A model generated the notes under the pieces. It saw only the letters and a list, made by a program, of their open reading frames with translations, was not told where the DNA came from and searched no databases. 13,623 nucleotides of DNA from Armatimonadota bacterium (GTDB lineage: Bacteria; Sysuimicrobiota; Sysuimicrobiia; Sysuimicrobiales; Kaftiobacteriaceae). A program made the translations under genes and the position numbers. The stretch spans positions 1 through 13,623 of the forward strand of contig JAIBHM010000029.1 of NCBI GenBank assembly GCA_020028535.1, given 5' to 3'. This document shows positions 6,669-12,774 of the stretch, piece by piece (positions within the stretch are counted from its first letter, which is position 1; the number at the start of each line of letters is the position of its first letter).

Positions 6669-7115
6669 TTACTCGATCGCAGGCAGTCCCTGCATGGCAC
6701 GCAGGTACATGATTTGTCCAAAGTGATAGCTCTCGTGCAGCAGATGATAGAGCGGGCGGTCGAGCTTTTCGGCGCTTTGCGCCAGCGCGATCATCCGTTG
6801 ATATGAGTCCTGAAAGTTGCGCTTTGTCAGCGCCCAGCTGGCATCGCTCGTCTCGCGTGGTTCTTCCCAGTTCCGTTGCTCTTGCTCACGCGCAAACGCC
6901 TCTCGATCCGGCTTCTGCCCGCGGGCTGAGCGGAGGGTGTAATCCTGCCAGAACATAATGTGGTTGAGGATTTGCCAGATGGAGTGCCGGGCCGCTTCGG
7001 GCTTCCACGCCGCCTGAGGCGGAGTGAGGTCCTCGATCGCCTTCCCCCAAGGCGTATACCACAGACCGTCGCTCCAGGCTTCCTGCCAAAGACTCACCAG
7101 CTTCTCGCGTTCCAT
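6669..7115 (-). CDS. DinB-family (DinB/YfiT four-helix metalloprotein fold) protein
   Basis: This 148-residue protein has the three-histidine metal site of the DinB/YfiT fold: His52 in LNHIMFWQ and His127/His131 in LLHESYHFGQIMYL, with the typical HxxxHxGQ spacing. The rest is helical, as expected for the four-helix bundle. Related proteins include thiol-dependent S-transferases (bacillithiol or mycothiol), but the function of this one is not known from sequence. The ATG at 7115 is preceded by GGAGG (7124-7128) with an eight-base spacer, which favours it over an in-frame GTG at 7124. It is transcribed away from the CGNR gene, with which it shares a 134-base regulatory gap. Confidence 0.85.
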   Translation of the reverse strand: MEREKLVSLWQEAWSDGLWYTPWGKAIEDLTPPQAAWKPEAARHSIWQILNHIMFWQDYTLRSARGQKPDREAFAREQEQRNWEEPRETSDASWALTKRNFQDSYQRMIALAQSAEKLDRPLYHLLHESYHFGQIMYLRAMQGLPAIE

Positions 7116-7123
7116 AGTGTGCA

Positions 7124-7128
7124 CCTCC
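7124..7128 (-). promoter_or_regulatory. Ribosome binding site of the DinB-family gene
   Basis: GGAGG on the minus strand with an eight-base spacer decides for the ATG at 7115; the in-frame GTG at 7124-7122 overlaps this site and so is unlikely to be the start. Confidence 0.7.
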
Positions 7129-7152
7129 AGGCTGAATGCACGGACATTTCTT

Positions 7153-7177
7153 TGTAGGAGGATGAAAACCTGCTACA
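7153..7177. promoter_or_regulatory. Inverted repeat between dinB-like and CGNR genes (candidate operator)
   Basis: TGTAGGAGG (7153-7161) and CCTGCTACA (7169-7177) are inverted copies that match at 8 of 9 positions, separated by ATGAAAA. The site sits in the divergent gap, 38 bases from the DinB start and 73 from the CGNR start, in an AT-richer stretch. Arm length and spacing fit a dimeric repressor. A separate perfect palindrome, CTCTATAGAG, lies at 7200-7209 in the same gap. Confidence 0.45.
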
Positions 7178-7199
7178 TCGAATAGCGAGTTATGACGTC

Positions 7200-7209
7200 C
7201 TCTATAGAG
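7200..7209. promoter_or_regulatory. Ten-base palindrome in the dinB/CGNR gap
   Basis: CTCTATAGAG is a perfect palindrome 40 bases before the CGNR start, next to GACGTC (7194-7199) and ATCGAT. The surrounding 7180-7230 stretch is AT-rich compared with its neighbours and should hold the CGNR promoter. No unambiguous -35/-10 pair was found. Confidence 0.3.
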
Positions 7210-7249
7210 ACTATCGATAACATTAAGCAGGTTAGGTCGGCGCGCAGCC

Positions 7250-7807
7250 ATGCCTGACAAACTCAGCGCAACGACTCTCGTGGGCAAGTTTGTAAACACA
7301 GCCGCCCTCGAGGAAGGCAAAGACGCCATCGCTTCACCATCGGATCTTCACGCCTGGCTGGTAGGCCATCATCTCACTCAGGTTCATGACCATATGAGCC
7401 TGGAGGATGTCGCCGGGGCGGTGGAGCTGAGGGAGGCGCTGAGGGAATTGATTGGACTGAACACCGATGGCCGGTTTCAGGGCACCGCGGCTGAGGCCGT
7501 AAACCGTATGGCCGGCGCCTCATTACTGCGGGTCAGCGTCTCGGTGTCGGGCGACATCCGCCTGGACTCCGCTTCTGGATCACCCTTCGAGCGGGCGGCC
7601 GGCGCGATTCTCGCCGCGGTCTACAGCGCGGTTACCGACGGCTCATGGTCGCGAATGAAACTCTGTAAGAACCCTCGCTGCCGTTGGGCGTTTTACGATC
7701 GGTCAAAGAACCGGTCAGGGGGCTGGTGTACGATGGCCGTCTGCGGAAACCGCGCGAAGGCCAGGACTTTCCGGATGCGCCGGCGCCTACGCCAGCAGCA
7801 GATCTAG
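7250..7807 (+). CDS. CGNR zinc-finger / ABATE-domain transcriptional regulator
   Basis: This 185-residue protein matches the ABATE-CGNR family. The N-terminal LVGKFVNTA (10-18) and the DLHAWL helix (32-37) belong to the ABATE domain, thought to bind a small ligand. The C-terminal zinc finger has four cysteines: Cys139 and Cys144 (LCKNPRCRWAFYD) and Cys160 and Cys165 in WCTMAVCGNR (159-168), then a basic tail. Members are presumed DNA-binding regulators. The ATG at 7250 is the natural family start; only weak purine stretches precede it. It is divergent from the DinB gene, whose promoter region it may control, and its last 21 bases overlap the end of parB on the other strand. Confidence 0.9.
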   Translation: MPDKLSATTLVGKFVNTAALEEGKDAIASPSDLHAWLVGHHLTQVHDHMSLEDVAGAVELREALRELIGLNTDGRFQGTAAEAVNRMAGASLLRVSVSVSGDIRLDSASGSPFERAAGAILAAVYSAVTDGSWSRMKLCKNPRCRWAFYDRSKNRSGGWCTMAVCGNRAKARTFRMRRRLRQQQI

Positions 7808-8656
7808 CAGGCGTTGGAGGTCTTCCTCTGAGTAATACTCGAACGCCAGGTGGCCACGGTTCCGAGTGCCCCGGACGGACACTTTCGCACCGTACCTGCG
7901 CCCCAGATCCTGCTCGACGCTGCGGAGCTGCGGATCCTGAGCCCGCGGGCGCCCATGTATTTCACGTGAAATACGCCTGCGTGCGAGCGCCTCGGTTTCT
8001 CTGACCGATAGACCCTGGCGCTCAACACGCTCCCAGAGTTTCAGCACCGCACCCTCAGACCCGGCAGACAGGATGGCACGAGCGTGCCCTTCGGTGATCC
8101 TGCCCGCTTCCAGACTCACCTGAATTTGTGGTGGAAGGTTGAGGAGTCTCAGCGAGTTGGCGATTGAAGGCTGGCTCTTGCCAACGCGCTCGGCGATTTC
8201 CTCCTGAGTAAGACCAAAGTCCGCGATGAGGCGGCGGTAGGCCCGCGCGCGCTCCATCGCGTTCAGGTCCTCGCGCTGGAGATTCTCGACCAGCGCGAGT
8301 TCGAGGGCTTCCTGGTCGGTGAGCGTCCTCACCACCGCCGGGATCGTGGTCAGCCCGGCCGCCTCAGCGGCCCGCCAGCGCCGCTCACCCGCGACGACTT
8401 CAAAACCCCCCGCAGCTGCACGGACGACGATTGGCTGAAGAACCCCGTGCCGCCGGATGGACTCGACAAGACCGGAGAGTTCCTGAGGGTCCATGGCCTG
8501 CCTGGGCTGATATGGGTTGGCCGCCAGGTGCGAGAGGGCGATCTCCGTGGGGCGTTCCACTCCGGCGGCTTCCGCCCCTGGGATCAGGGCACCGAGACCC
8601 TTGCCGAGTCCGCGGCGCCTGCGGGGGTCACTCGGCGACAACTGGCTGTCCGGCAC
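7787..8656 (-). CDS. parB: Chromosome partitioning protein ParB (Spo0J), CTPase clamp
   Basis: This 289-residue protein binds parS near the origin and slides as a CTP-dependent clamp that directs ParA and loads SMC. In order it has the ParA-stimulating basic tip RRRRGLGKGLGALIP (12-26), the box NPYQPR (47-52), the CTP-binding GERRWRAAEAAG (90-101), ENLQREDLN (124-132), the helix-turn-helix around LTQEEIAERVGKSQPSIANS (149-168) and a C-terminal dimerisation helix ending in LLDLLLA. The start is a GTG at 8656: GGGAGG (8666-8671) lies nine bases upstream. It overlaps the end of parA by 29 bases. A parS site lies within the coding sequence, and the final 21 bases overlap the CGNR gene. Confidence 0.97.
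   Translation of the reverse strand: MPDSQLSPSDPRRRRGLGKGLGALIPGAEAAGVERPTEIALSHLAANPYQPRQAMDPQELSGLVESIRRHGVLQPIVVRAAAGGFEVVAGERRWRAAEAAGLTTIPAVVRTLTDQEALELALVENLQREDLNAMERARAYRRLIADFGLTQEEIAERVGKSQPSIANSLRLLNLPPQIQVSLEAGRITEGHARAILSAGSEGAVLKLWERVERQGLSVRETEALARRRISREIHGRPRAQDPQLRSVEQDLGRRYGAKVSVRGTRNRGHLAFEYYSEEDLQRLLDLLLA
7957..7974. promoter_or_regulatory. parS: parS centromere site inside parB
   Basis: The palindrome TATTTCACGTGAAATA (7958-7973) matches the parS consensus TGTTTCACGTGAAACA at 14 of 16 positions and extends by one more paired base on each side. Within parB it encodes the residues I-S-R-E-I (229-233). ParB is expected to nucleate here, about 4.4 kb from the origin candidate. 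No second copy was seen in the window. Confidence 0.88.
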
Positions 8657-9410
8657 GGGCGCTTACCTCCCTCGCGAGTGCGACGTAGGCTTCCGCTCCA
8701 CGGGACGTAGGGTCATAGGTTACCACAGGCTGACCGAACGACGGAGCCTCGGCCAATCGCACGCTCCGCGGGATCACAGTCTGGAAGACTTCGTTGGGGA
8801 AGTGCCGGCGGATCTCCGCCGCGACCTGCTCCGCCAGGTTTGTTCGGGCGTCGAACATCGTGAGCAGAACCCCTCCGATACGCAGGTCCGGATTCAACTT
8901 CCTGCGGATCAGGTTGACCGACTCCATCAACTGCGACAGCCCTTCGAGCGCATAGTATTCGCATTGGATGGGGATCAGGACTTCGTTCGCCGCGACCAGC
9001 GCGTTCACCGTGAGCATCCCCAGCGACGGCGGACAGTCCACGAAGATCAGGTCGTACCAGTCCAAGACCGGTTTTAAGCTCTCCCGCAGCCGGAACTCAC
9101 GACGGGGGAGGGAGACCAGCTCGACCTCCGCGCCGGCCAGATGGATGCTCCCCGGCGCGAGGTCCAACCCCTTGACCGGCGCCGGCATCAGGGCGGATGT
9201 CATCGAGAGCCCATTGATGAGCACATCGTAGATGGAGACGCCGACGGCGGCTTTGGCCACTCCGATCCCGCTCGTGGAGTGCGCCTGCGGATCCAAATCG
9301 ACAAGAAGGACGTGGCTTCCCCCAAGCGCCAGCGCCGCGGAGAGGTTAACCGCCGTCGTGGACTTCCCGACGCCACCTTTTTGGTTGGCCACAGCAATTA
9401 ACCGGCCCAT
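8628..9410 (-). CDS. parA: Chromosome partitioning ATPase ParA (Soj)
   Basis: This 260-residue cytoplasmic ATPase segregates newly replicated origins with ParB and, as Soj, can influence DnaA. It has the deviant Walker A motif KGGVGKST (11-18) right after the N-terminal strand, LVDLDPQAHST (37-47), and YDLIFVDCPPSLG (117-129). The ATG at 9410 gives the family N-terminus MGRLIAVANQ; the frame continues to a TTG at 9419 with no better signal. It lies 47 bases after rsmG and overlaps parB by 29 bases. The minus strand at 9434-9429 reads TATATA, a possible -10 element for an internal promoter, but no good -35 accompanies it. Confidence 0.97.
   Translation of the reverse strand: MGRLIAVANQKGGVGKSTTAVNLSAALALGGSHVLLVDLDPQAHSTSGIGVAKAAVGVSIYDVLINGLSMTSALMPAPVKGLDLAPGSIHLAGAEVELVSLPRREFRLRESLKPVLDWYDLIFVDCPPSLGMLTVNALVAANEVLIPIQCEYYALEGLSQLMESVNLIRRKLNPDLRIGGVLLTMFDARTNLAEQVAAEIRRHFPNEVFQTVIPRSVRLAEAPSFGQPVVTYDPTSRGAEAYVALAREVSARAGQPVVAE
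8666..8671 (-). promoter_or_regulatory. Ribosome binding site of parB
   Basis: GGGAGG on the minus strand sits nine bases before the GTG at 8656, inside the 3' end of parA. It supports the GTG start and the 29-base overlap. Confidence 0.75.
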
Positions 9411-9457
9411 GCCGCCCAACTCATTCGGTATATAGTAGTAGGGTCCTCCGGCATCAG

Positions 9458-10180
9458 CTACCGCTTGAGTGGACGCCTCTGCGGAATCCCGGACCTCCGT
9501 GGAAACTCCACAGGGGTCCGTCCGGTCTTGGGAATGACCACGATAACACGGCGCTCACCCCCAGCCAGACGCGCATCGATCAATGCGGGTTCTCCTCCTC
9601 CAAGGACGTACGAGGCGGCGCGTCCATCCTGGAGTTCTCCGCGGACCGACGGACCCTTGAGGAGCACAGTCTTCCCGCCGGCGCGGACGAAGGGAAGGGT
9701 GAGCTCACACACGGCGGGGAGCGGCGCTACTGCCCGAGCGGCGGCAACATCGAATTGCTCACGCAGGGATGGCTCCTTCGCCGCGTCCTCAGCACGTGCC
9801 ACAACGACACGCAGCGGCAGGCTGAGCTCCGTCGCCGCGACTTCCAGGAACGCCGCCCTGCGGGCTTCGGGTTCGAGCAGCGTTAGGTCGAGGTCGGGAC
9901 GAGCCACTTTCAGCGGGATTCCTGGGAGGCCGGCGCCGCTGCCGACGTCGATCAGCGAGGCGCCCGCAGGAACGCCGGCTCGCAAAACGAGAAGCGAATC
10001 CGCGATGTGCACGCGCGCGGCATCGATGGGATCGGCGACCGCGGTGAGCCTTGCCCGCCTCCGCCAGCGTGAGACGAGCGCGAGATACTTCGACAATACC
10101 GAAATCTGATCGGTCGAGAGCGTGATTCCGACGGCGGAGACCTCGGCGAGCAGCGCCCGTCGCAGCCGGTCAGGCGCCAC
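9458..10180 (-). CDS. rsmG: 16S rRNA (guanine-N7) methyltransferase RsmG (GidB)
   Basis: This 240-residue enzyme uses S-adenosylmethionine to methylate a guanine (G527 in E. coli numbering) in 16S rRNA. The SAM-binding motif is SLIDVGSGAGLPGIPLKVA (75-93), and LTAVADPIDAARVHIADSLL (45-64) is the characteristic upstream segment. LLEPEARRAAFLEVAA follows at motif II, and FDVAAARAVAPL is the motif near the acceptor site. I chose the GTG at 10180 because it gives the usual length and overlaps jag by only 11 bases. A GTG at 10237 in frame would add 19 Pro/Ser-rich residues inside jag and has no ribosome binding site. mnmE and mnmG, often between jag and this gene, are absent. Confidence 0.93.
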   Translation of the reverse strand: MAPDRLRRALLAEVSAVGITLSTDQISVLSKYLALVSRWRRRARLTAVADPIDAARVHIADSLLVLRAGVPAGASLIDVGSGAGLPGIPLKVARPDLDLTLLEPEARRAAFLEVAATELSLPLRVVVARAEDAAKEPSLREQFDVAAARAVAPLPAVCELTLPFVRAGGKTVLLKGPSVRGELQDGRAASYVLGGGEPALIDARLAGGERRVIVVIPKTGRTPVEFPRRSGIPQRRPLKR

Positions 10181-10811
10181 CGGATTCCGCGGAGGCTGTG
10201 CGGGGAGCGACGGTGATCCTGCGTTCAGCGCCTTCACCGGAGCTGTGTGTGATTACTGTTGGATGATCTGCCAGAACGGTGTGAACGATCCTCCGCTCCC
10301 GCGCGGGCATCGGCTGGAGCATGATCGGCTTGCGCTCGCGTTGCACACGCTCAGCGGTTTGGTGGGCGAGCCGCTCCAGCCATTCGCGCCGTCGTTCCCA
10401 ATAGCCCTCGACGTCAACGATGACACGGCTGCGGATGCCGCTCTCTTTCGCCACCATCAGGCCGAGCAATACTTCCAGTGACTCCAGCGTCGAGCCCCTG
10501 CGGCCGATCAGCGCACCAAGGTCTTGACCTCTGATCTCGAGATTGACGGTGTCGTCCGACTCACGGGCACGCACCGAAGCGGCGAACCCCATCGCCCGCA
10601 GGAGCTGCGCGGCGAGACGGTGGGCCACGGCGGCTGCGCCCTCCTTCAACGTCACGCGGACGCGCGCCTCGCGCGCGCCAATGCCGAGCATTCCGCGCGT
10701 GCCGGCGTCCAATACCTCCACCTGAACGTCGTCGGGCGTGGCGCCGAGCTCGGTCAGGGCACGGTCAATTGCCTCCTCCACGCTGCGTCCGGACGCCTCT
10801 GCCTGCTTCAC
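10170..10811 (-). CDS. jag: RNA-binding protein KhpB/Jag (Jag_N, KH and R3H domains)
   Basis: This 213-residue protein has the Jag N-terminal domain (1-52, with EASGRSVEEAIDRALTELG), a KH-like domain (about 60-135, with the GxxG loop as GRRG at 103-106), and a C-terminal R3H domain (about 145-204, ending RIVHTVLADHPTVITHSSGE before a tail). Jag/KhpB binds RNA and affects cell shape and division in Gram-positive bacteria. The start is GTG at 10811, giving a GTGA overlap with the yidC stop (10808-10811). The last 11 bases overlap rsmG. The family assignment is strong, and yidC-jag adjacency supports it. Confidence 0.95.
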   Translation of the reverse strand: MKQAEASGRSVEEAIDRALTELGATPDDVQVEVLDAGTRGMLGIGAREARVRVTLKEGAAAVAHRLAAQLLRAMGFAASVRARESDDTVNLEIRGQDLGALIGRRGSTLESLEVLLGLMVAKESGIRSRVIVDVEGYWERRREWLERLAHQTAERVQRERKPIMLQPMPARERRIVHTVLADHPTVITHSSGEGAERRITVAPRTASAESGGA

Positions 10812-11530
10812 TTCTTCTTTGTCCCTTTCGGCCGCTGCGGCAGGACGGCGATCGCGGGCTTGTCAGGCCCGATTGGCGCAGCAGGAGCGGGCGGGGCCAG
10901 CCGGCCCACGACGATGTAGTATTCCAGGATGTACGCAACGGTGGACACAGTCCAGTAAATGGACATGCCGACGGGAACCACCGTGGCGAAGTACGCGACC
11001 ATGAACGGCATGAAGATGAACATCCTCGCCTGCTGAGGGTCAGTGACCGACATGCGCTGTTGCAGGTACGTGGTGATACCGGAGAGGATAGGCCAGACCA
11101 GCAGGAGCGGATTGCTGGCGATCCTCCCCAGCGTAGGAATCTGTTCCAGCGGCATCCCGAGGAAGGTCGCGCCGTTGAAGATGTCGGGGCGCCGAAACAC
11201 CGCAAAGAGCGCGTAGAGGATCGGGATCTGCAGCACCAGCGGGAGGCAGCCTCCAAGCGGGTTCACCTTGTGCGCCCGATAGAGGTTCATCACCTCCATG
11301 TTCATCCGCTGGGAATCGCCCTTGTACCGTTCCCGCAGCGCCGCCATCTGCGGAGCGAGATACTGCATCTCCTTCATCGAGCGCAGTTGCCGGCGGGTGA
11401 GCGGATGCAGGGTCAGCTTCACGGCCAGCGTGAGCAGGACGATCGCGATGCCGTAGCTCCCCGTCCACAGGTAGAAGATGCCCAAGATCTGCGCGAGGAA
11501 ATCGACGATGGCGTTGTATAAAGCTATCAC
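10808..11530 (-). CDS. yidC: Membrane protein insertase YidC/Oxa1, short Gram-positive type
   Basis: This 240-residue membrane protein inserts membrane proteins into the cytoplasmic membrane. It is the short form: no large periplasmic domain, and an N-terminal segment MIALYNAIVDFLAQILGIFY. The conserved region includes YGIAIVLLTLAVKLTLHPLT (26-45), the helical loop SMKEMQYLAPQMAALRERY (51-69), NPLGGCLPLVLQIPILYALF (90-109) and SIYWTVSTVAYILEYY (190-205). I see no lipobox at the N-terminus. The C-terminal tail is Lys/Arg-rich (RPKGTKKK), which fits binding to ribosomes. The start GTG at 11530 is preceded by GGAGG (11537-11541) with a six-base spacer. The stop overlaps the jag start (GTGA). Confidence 0.96.
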   Translation of the reverse strand: MIALYNAIVDFLAQILGIFYLWTGSYGIAIVLLTLAVKLTLHPLTRRQLRSMKEMQYLAPQMAALRERYKGDSQRMNMEVMNLYRAHKVNPLGGCLPLVLQIPILYALFAVFRRPDIFNGATFLGMPLEQIPTLGRIASNPLLLVWPILSGITTYLQQRMSVTDPQQARMFIFMPFMVAYFATVVPVGMSIYWTVSTVAYILEYYIVVGRLAPPAPAAPIGPDKPAIAVLPQRPKGTKKK

Positions 11531-11536
11531 TTAATT

Positions 11537-11541
11537 CCTCC
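11537..11541 (-). promoter_or_regulatory. Ribosome binding site of yidC
   Basis: GGAGG on the minus strand with a six-base spacer before the GTG at 11530. It lies in the 29-base gap after yidD and fixes the yidC start. Confidence 0.75.
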
Positions 11542-11559
11542 AGGACGTGGCATGCGTCA

Positions 11560-11769
11560 TCAGGGCACCGGATCGTACCCGCCGGCGTGAAACGGATGGC
11601 AGCGCAGCAAACGCCGCACCGTGAGGAGGCCGCCTTTCCACGCGCCATGGCGCGTGATCGCATCGACGGCGTAGGCTGAGCACGACGGGTAGAAACGACA
11701 GGACGGGGGCGTGTACGGAGAGACGAAGCGTTGATATGCGTGGACGAACAGCAGCATCGCGCGTGTCAT
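11560..11769 (-). CDS. yidD: Membrane protein insertion efficiency factor YidD
   Basis: This 69-residue protein is the small membrane-associated YidD (DUF37/haemolysin-like) factor that assists YidC. The family signature is clear: VHAYQRFVSPYTPPSCRFYP (9-28), then SCSAYAVDAITRHGAWKG (29-46), with three conserved cysteines at 24, 30 and 57, and HPFHAGGYDPVP at the C-terminus. The start is the ATG at 11769, giving an ATGA overlap with the rnpA stop. yidC begins 29 bases downstream. Length is normal and the position between rnpA and yidC is the standard one. Confidence 0.96.
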   Translation of the reverse strand: MTRAMLLFVHAYQRFVSPYTPPSCRFYPSCSAYAVDAITRHGAWKGGLLTVRRLLRCHPFHAGGYDPVP

Positions 11770-12086
11770 TGGAATGACCCCGCAGCCCGATTGAACAATC
11801 CGCGAACCGATTCCTGCAGCCGCTCGAACGTCGCCCCCGCGGCGGCGGCGCGGGCCACGATGACGATGTCTGCTCCTGCCGGCATCGCGGCGGCGGCGGC
11901 GCGGCTCGCCTCGCGCACACGCCGCTTCACCCGGTTCCGCTTCACAGCATTGCCGAGCCGCCCCGGCACGGCAATGCCCAGCCGGGGGACAGGCAACCCG
12001 TTGGGCCGTACGTAGACTACCAGCACATCATCGGAGATGCGTGTTCCCTCGCGGTAGGCCAGGCGAAACTGCGGGGAAGCCGTCAG
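11766..12086 (-). CDS. rnpA: Ribonuclease P protein component, start codon uncertain
   Basis: This protein cofactor assists the RNase P RNA in removing 5' leaders from pre-tRNA. The core is intact: RLTASPQFRLAYREG near the start, VVYVRPNGLPVPRLGIAV, and the RNA-binding basic motif GNAVKRNRVKRRVREAS. The frame has no ATG, GTG or TTG between the rpmH stop and a GTG at 12026, which would remove the conserved PQFRLAYREG helix. The nearest codon that keeps the conserved N-terminus is CTG at 12086, giving 106 residues, a typical length. In this frame all of rpmH (to its aTGA start) is also open, again without a normal start codon. The start is therefore unresolved; the family is not. It overlaps yidD by four bases. 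Confidence 0.85.
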   Translation of the reverse strand: MTASPQFRLAYREGTRISDDVLVVYVRPNGLPVPRLGIAVPGRLGNAVKRNRVKRRVREASRAAAAAMPAGADIVIVARAAAAGATFERLQESVRGLFNRAAGSFQ

Positions 12087-12111
12087 CCGGACATGGGACG
12101 GGACCGCAGGA

Positions 12112-12246
12112 TCAGATCGCGACGCGGTGCCGCCCTTTGGCCTTGCGCCGCTTGAGCACGTTGCGCCCGCCGGTCGTGCGCATCCGCGACCGGAACCCGT
12201 GACGCTTCTGCCGCCGGCGAACCTTGGGCTGATAGGTCCGTTTCAT
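12112..12246 (-). CDS. rpmH: 50S ribosomal protein L34
   Basis: This 44-residue, strongly basic protein is ribosomal protein L34: MKRTYQPKVRRRQKRHGFRS, then RMRTTGGRNVLKRRKAKGRH and RVAI. The length and pattern match the family. The ATG at 12246 is the only sensible start. There is no Shine-Dalgarno sequence; nine bases upstream ends a -10 element, so the mRNA may be almost leaderless. It is the first gene of the minus-strand cluster leading away from the origin candidate. rnpA begins about 25 bases downstream or overlaps it, depending on the rnpA start. Confidence 0.98.
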   Translation of the reverse strand: MKRTYQPKVRRRQKRHGFRSRMRTTGGRNVLKRRKAKGRHRVAI

Positions 12247-12255
12247 ACGGTCCCA

Positions 12256-12264
12256 ACTATAGCA
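12256..12264 (-). promoter_or_regulatory. Extended -10 promoter of rpmH
   Basis: The minus strand reads TGC then TATAGT, an extended -10 element (TGn plus a 5 of 6 match to TATAAT). Nine bases separate it from the rpmH ATG, so transcription would begin only a few bases before the start codon. A clear -35 is not seen. A five-base stem (CGGCG/CGCCG at 12265-12269 and 12276-12280) lies just upstream. Confidence 0.6.
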
Positions 12265-12299
12265 CGGCGCCAAAACGCCGGCAGGGTGAACTTCGCGCC

Positions 12300-12700
12300 T
12301 CCCGGAGTCATGCCGCGCCCTGTGGATAACGTGGGCGCAACTCACCGCTCTGTCCACAACTTCGTCGCTTCGTCCTTTCACGACCCTGTCATGGCGGCGA
12401 ATGACCGCACCGAGCCAACTCGGTTGCCGCCGGACCGAAACACACCCCGGCTGAAATTATCCACAGAGTTTTTCACAGTTGTGGATAACTCACCAAGCCC
12501 GCATCTGGACTGCGTTTTGGCGCACTCACGTTCGGCAGGAAGCGCACCGATCATCGAGGAATTTTCAAACACTCCCCCGGGGGCTGTCCACAATAACGGT
12601 TATCGCTTGATGACCCATGGCATGTCATGAAATGCGCCGCCACGCGCGCATGCGGGTAGGAGTTGGTATCCTTGCGGATAACTCTCGCATCTGTCGCGCA
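12300..12700. other. oriC: Chromosomal origin of replication candidate (oriC) with DnaA boxes
   Basis: The 528-base gap between rpmH and the divergent GHKL gene has no convincing gene. It contains three perfect DnaA boxes (TTATCCACA or its complement): 12321-12329 (minus), 12457-12465 (plus) and 12480-12488 (minus). Weaker matches are TGCGGATAA at 12673-12681 (8 of 9), CTGTCCACA at 12350-12358 and again at 12584-12592, and TTTTTCACA at 12469-12477 (7 of 9 each). The two central perfect boxes are inverted and frame the TTTTTCACA copy, in the AT-richest part. A short repeat ATAAC-G-GTTAT lies at 12593-12603. The rpmH side and nearby parABS support an origin. The unwinding element is not clear, and dnaA itself is not in the window. 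Confidence 0.82.
12457..12488. promoter_or_regulatory. Core DnaA-box cluster
   Basis: A perfect plus-oriented box (12457-12465), a degenerate plus box (12469-12477) and a perfect minus box (12480-12488) lie within 32 bases. The spacing between the outer boxes and their inverted orientation suggest the main DnaA-binding site of the origin. Confidence 0.75.
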
Positions 12701-12774
12701 CGCGTCACCTACTTCTCAACCCGATTTGCGGGCCGCCGAAACGACGCCGGCGGGCGTTGCTCGGGGCCTTAGCG

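Noticed and set aside
10769..11521. Plus-strand open frame of 250 codons opposite yidC
   Set aside because: It is antisense to a well-recognised YidC and has no domain of its own.
11766..12026. rnpA start at the GTG at 12026
   Set aside because: It would delete the conserved SPQFRLAYREG part of the protein, which is encoded just upstream.
12265..12280. CGGCG/CGCCG hairpin upstream of rpmH as a terminator
   Set aside because: Only a five-base stem, no terminal U run, and it lies in the promoter region rather than after a gene.
12378..12593. Minus-strand open frame of 71 codons inside the origin region
   Set aside because: It covers the DnaA boxes, has no recognised family and no ribosome binding site.
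12127..12630. Plus-strand open frame through rpmH and the origin region
   Set aside because: It is antisense to L34 and reads through DnaA boxes, with no recognisable domain or ribosome binding site.
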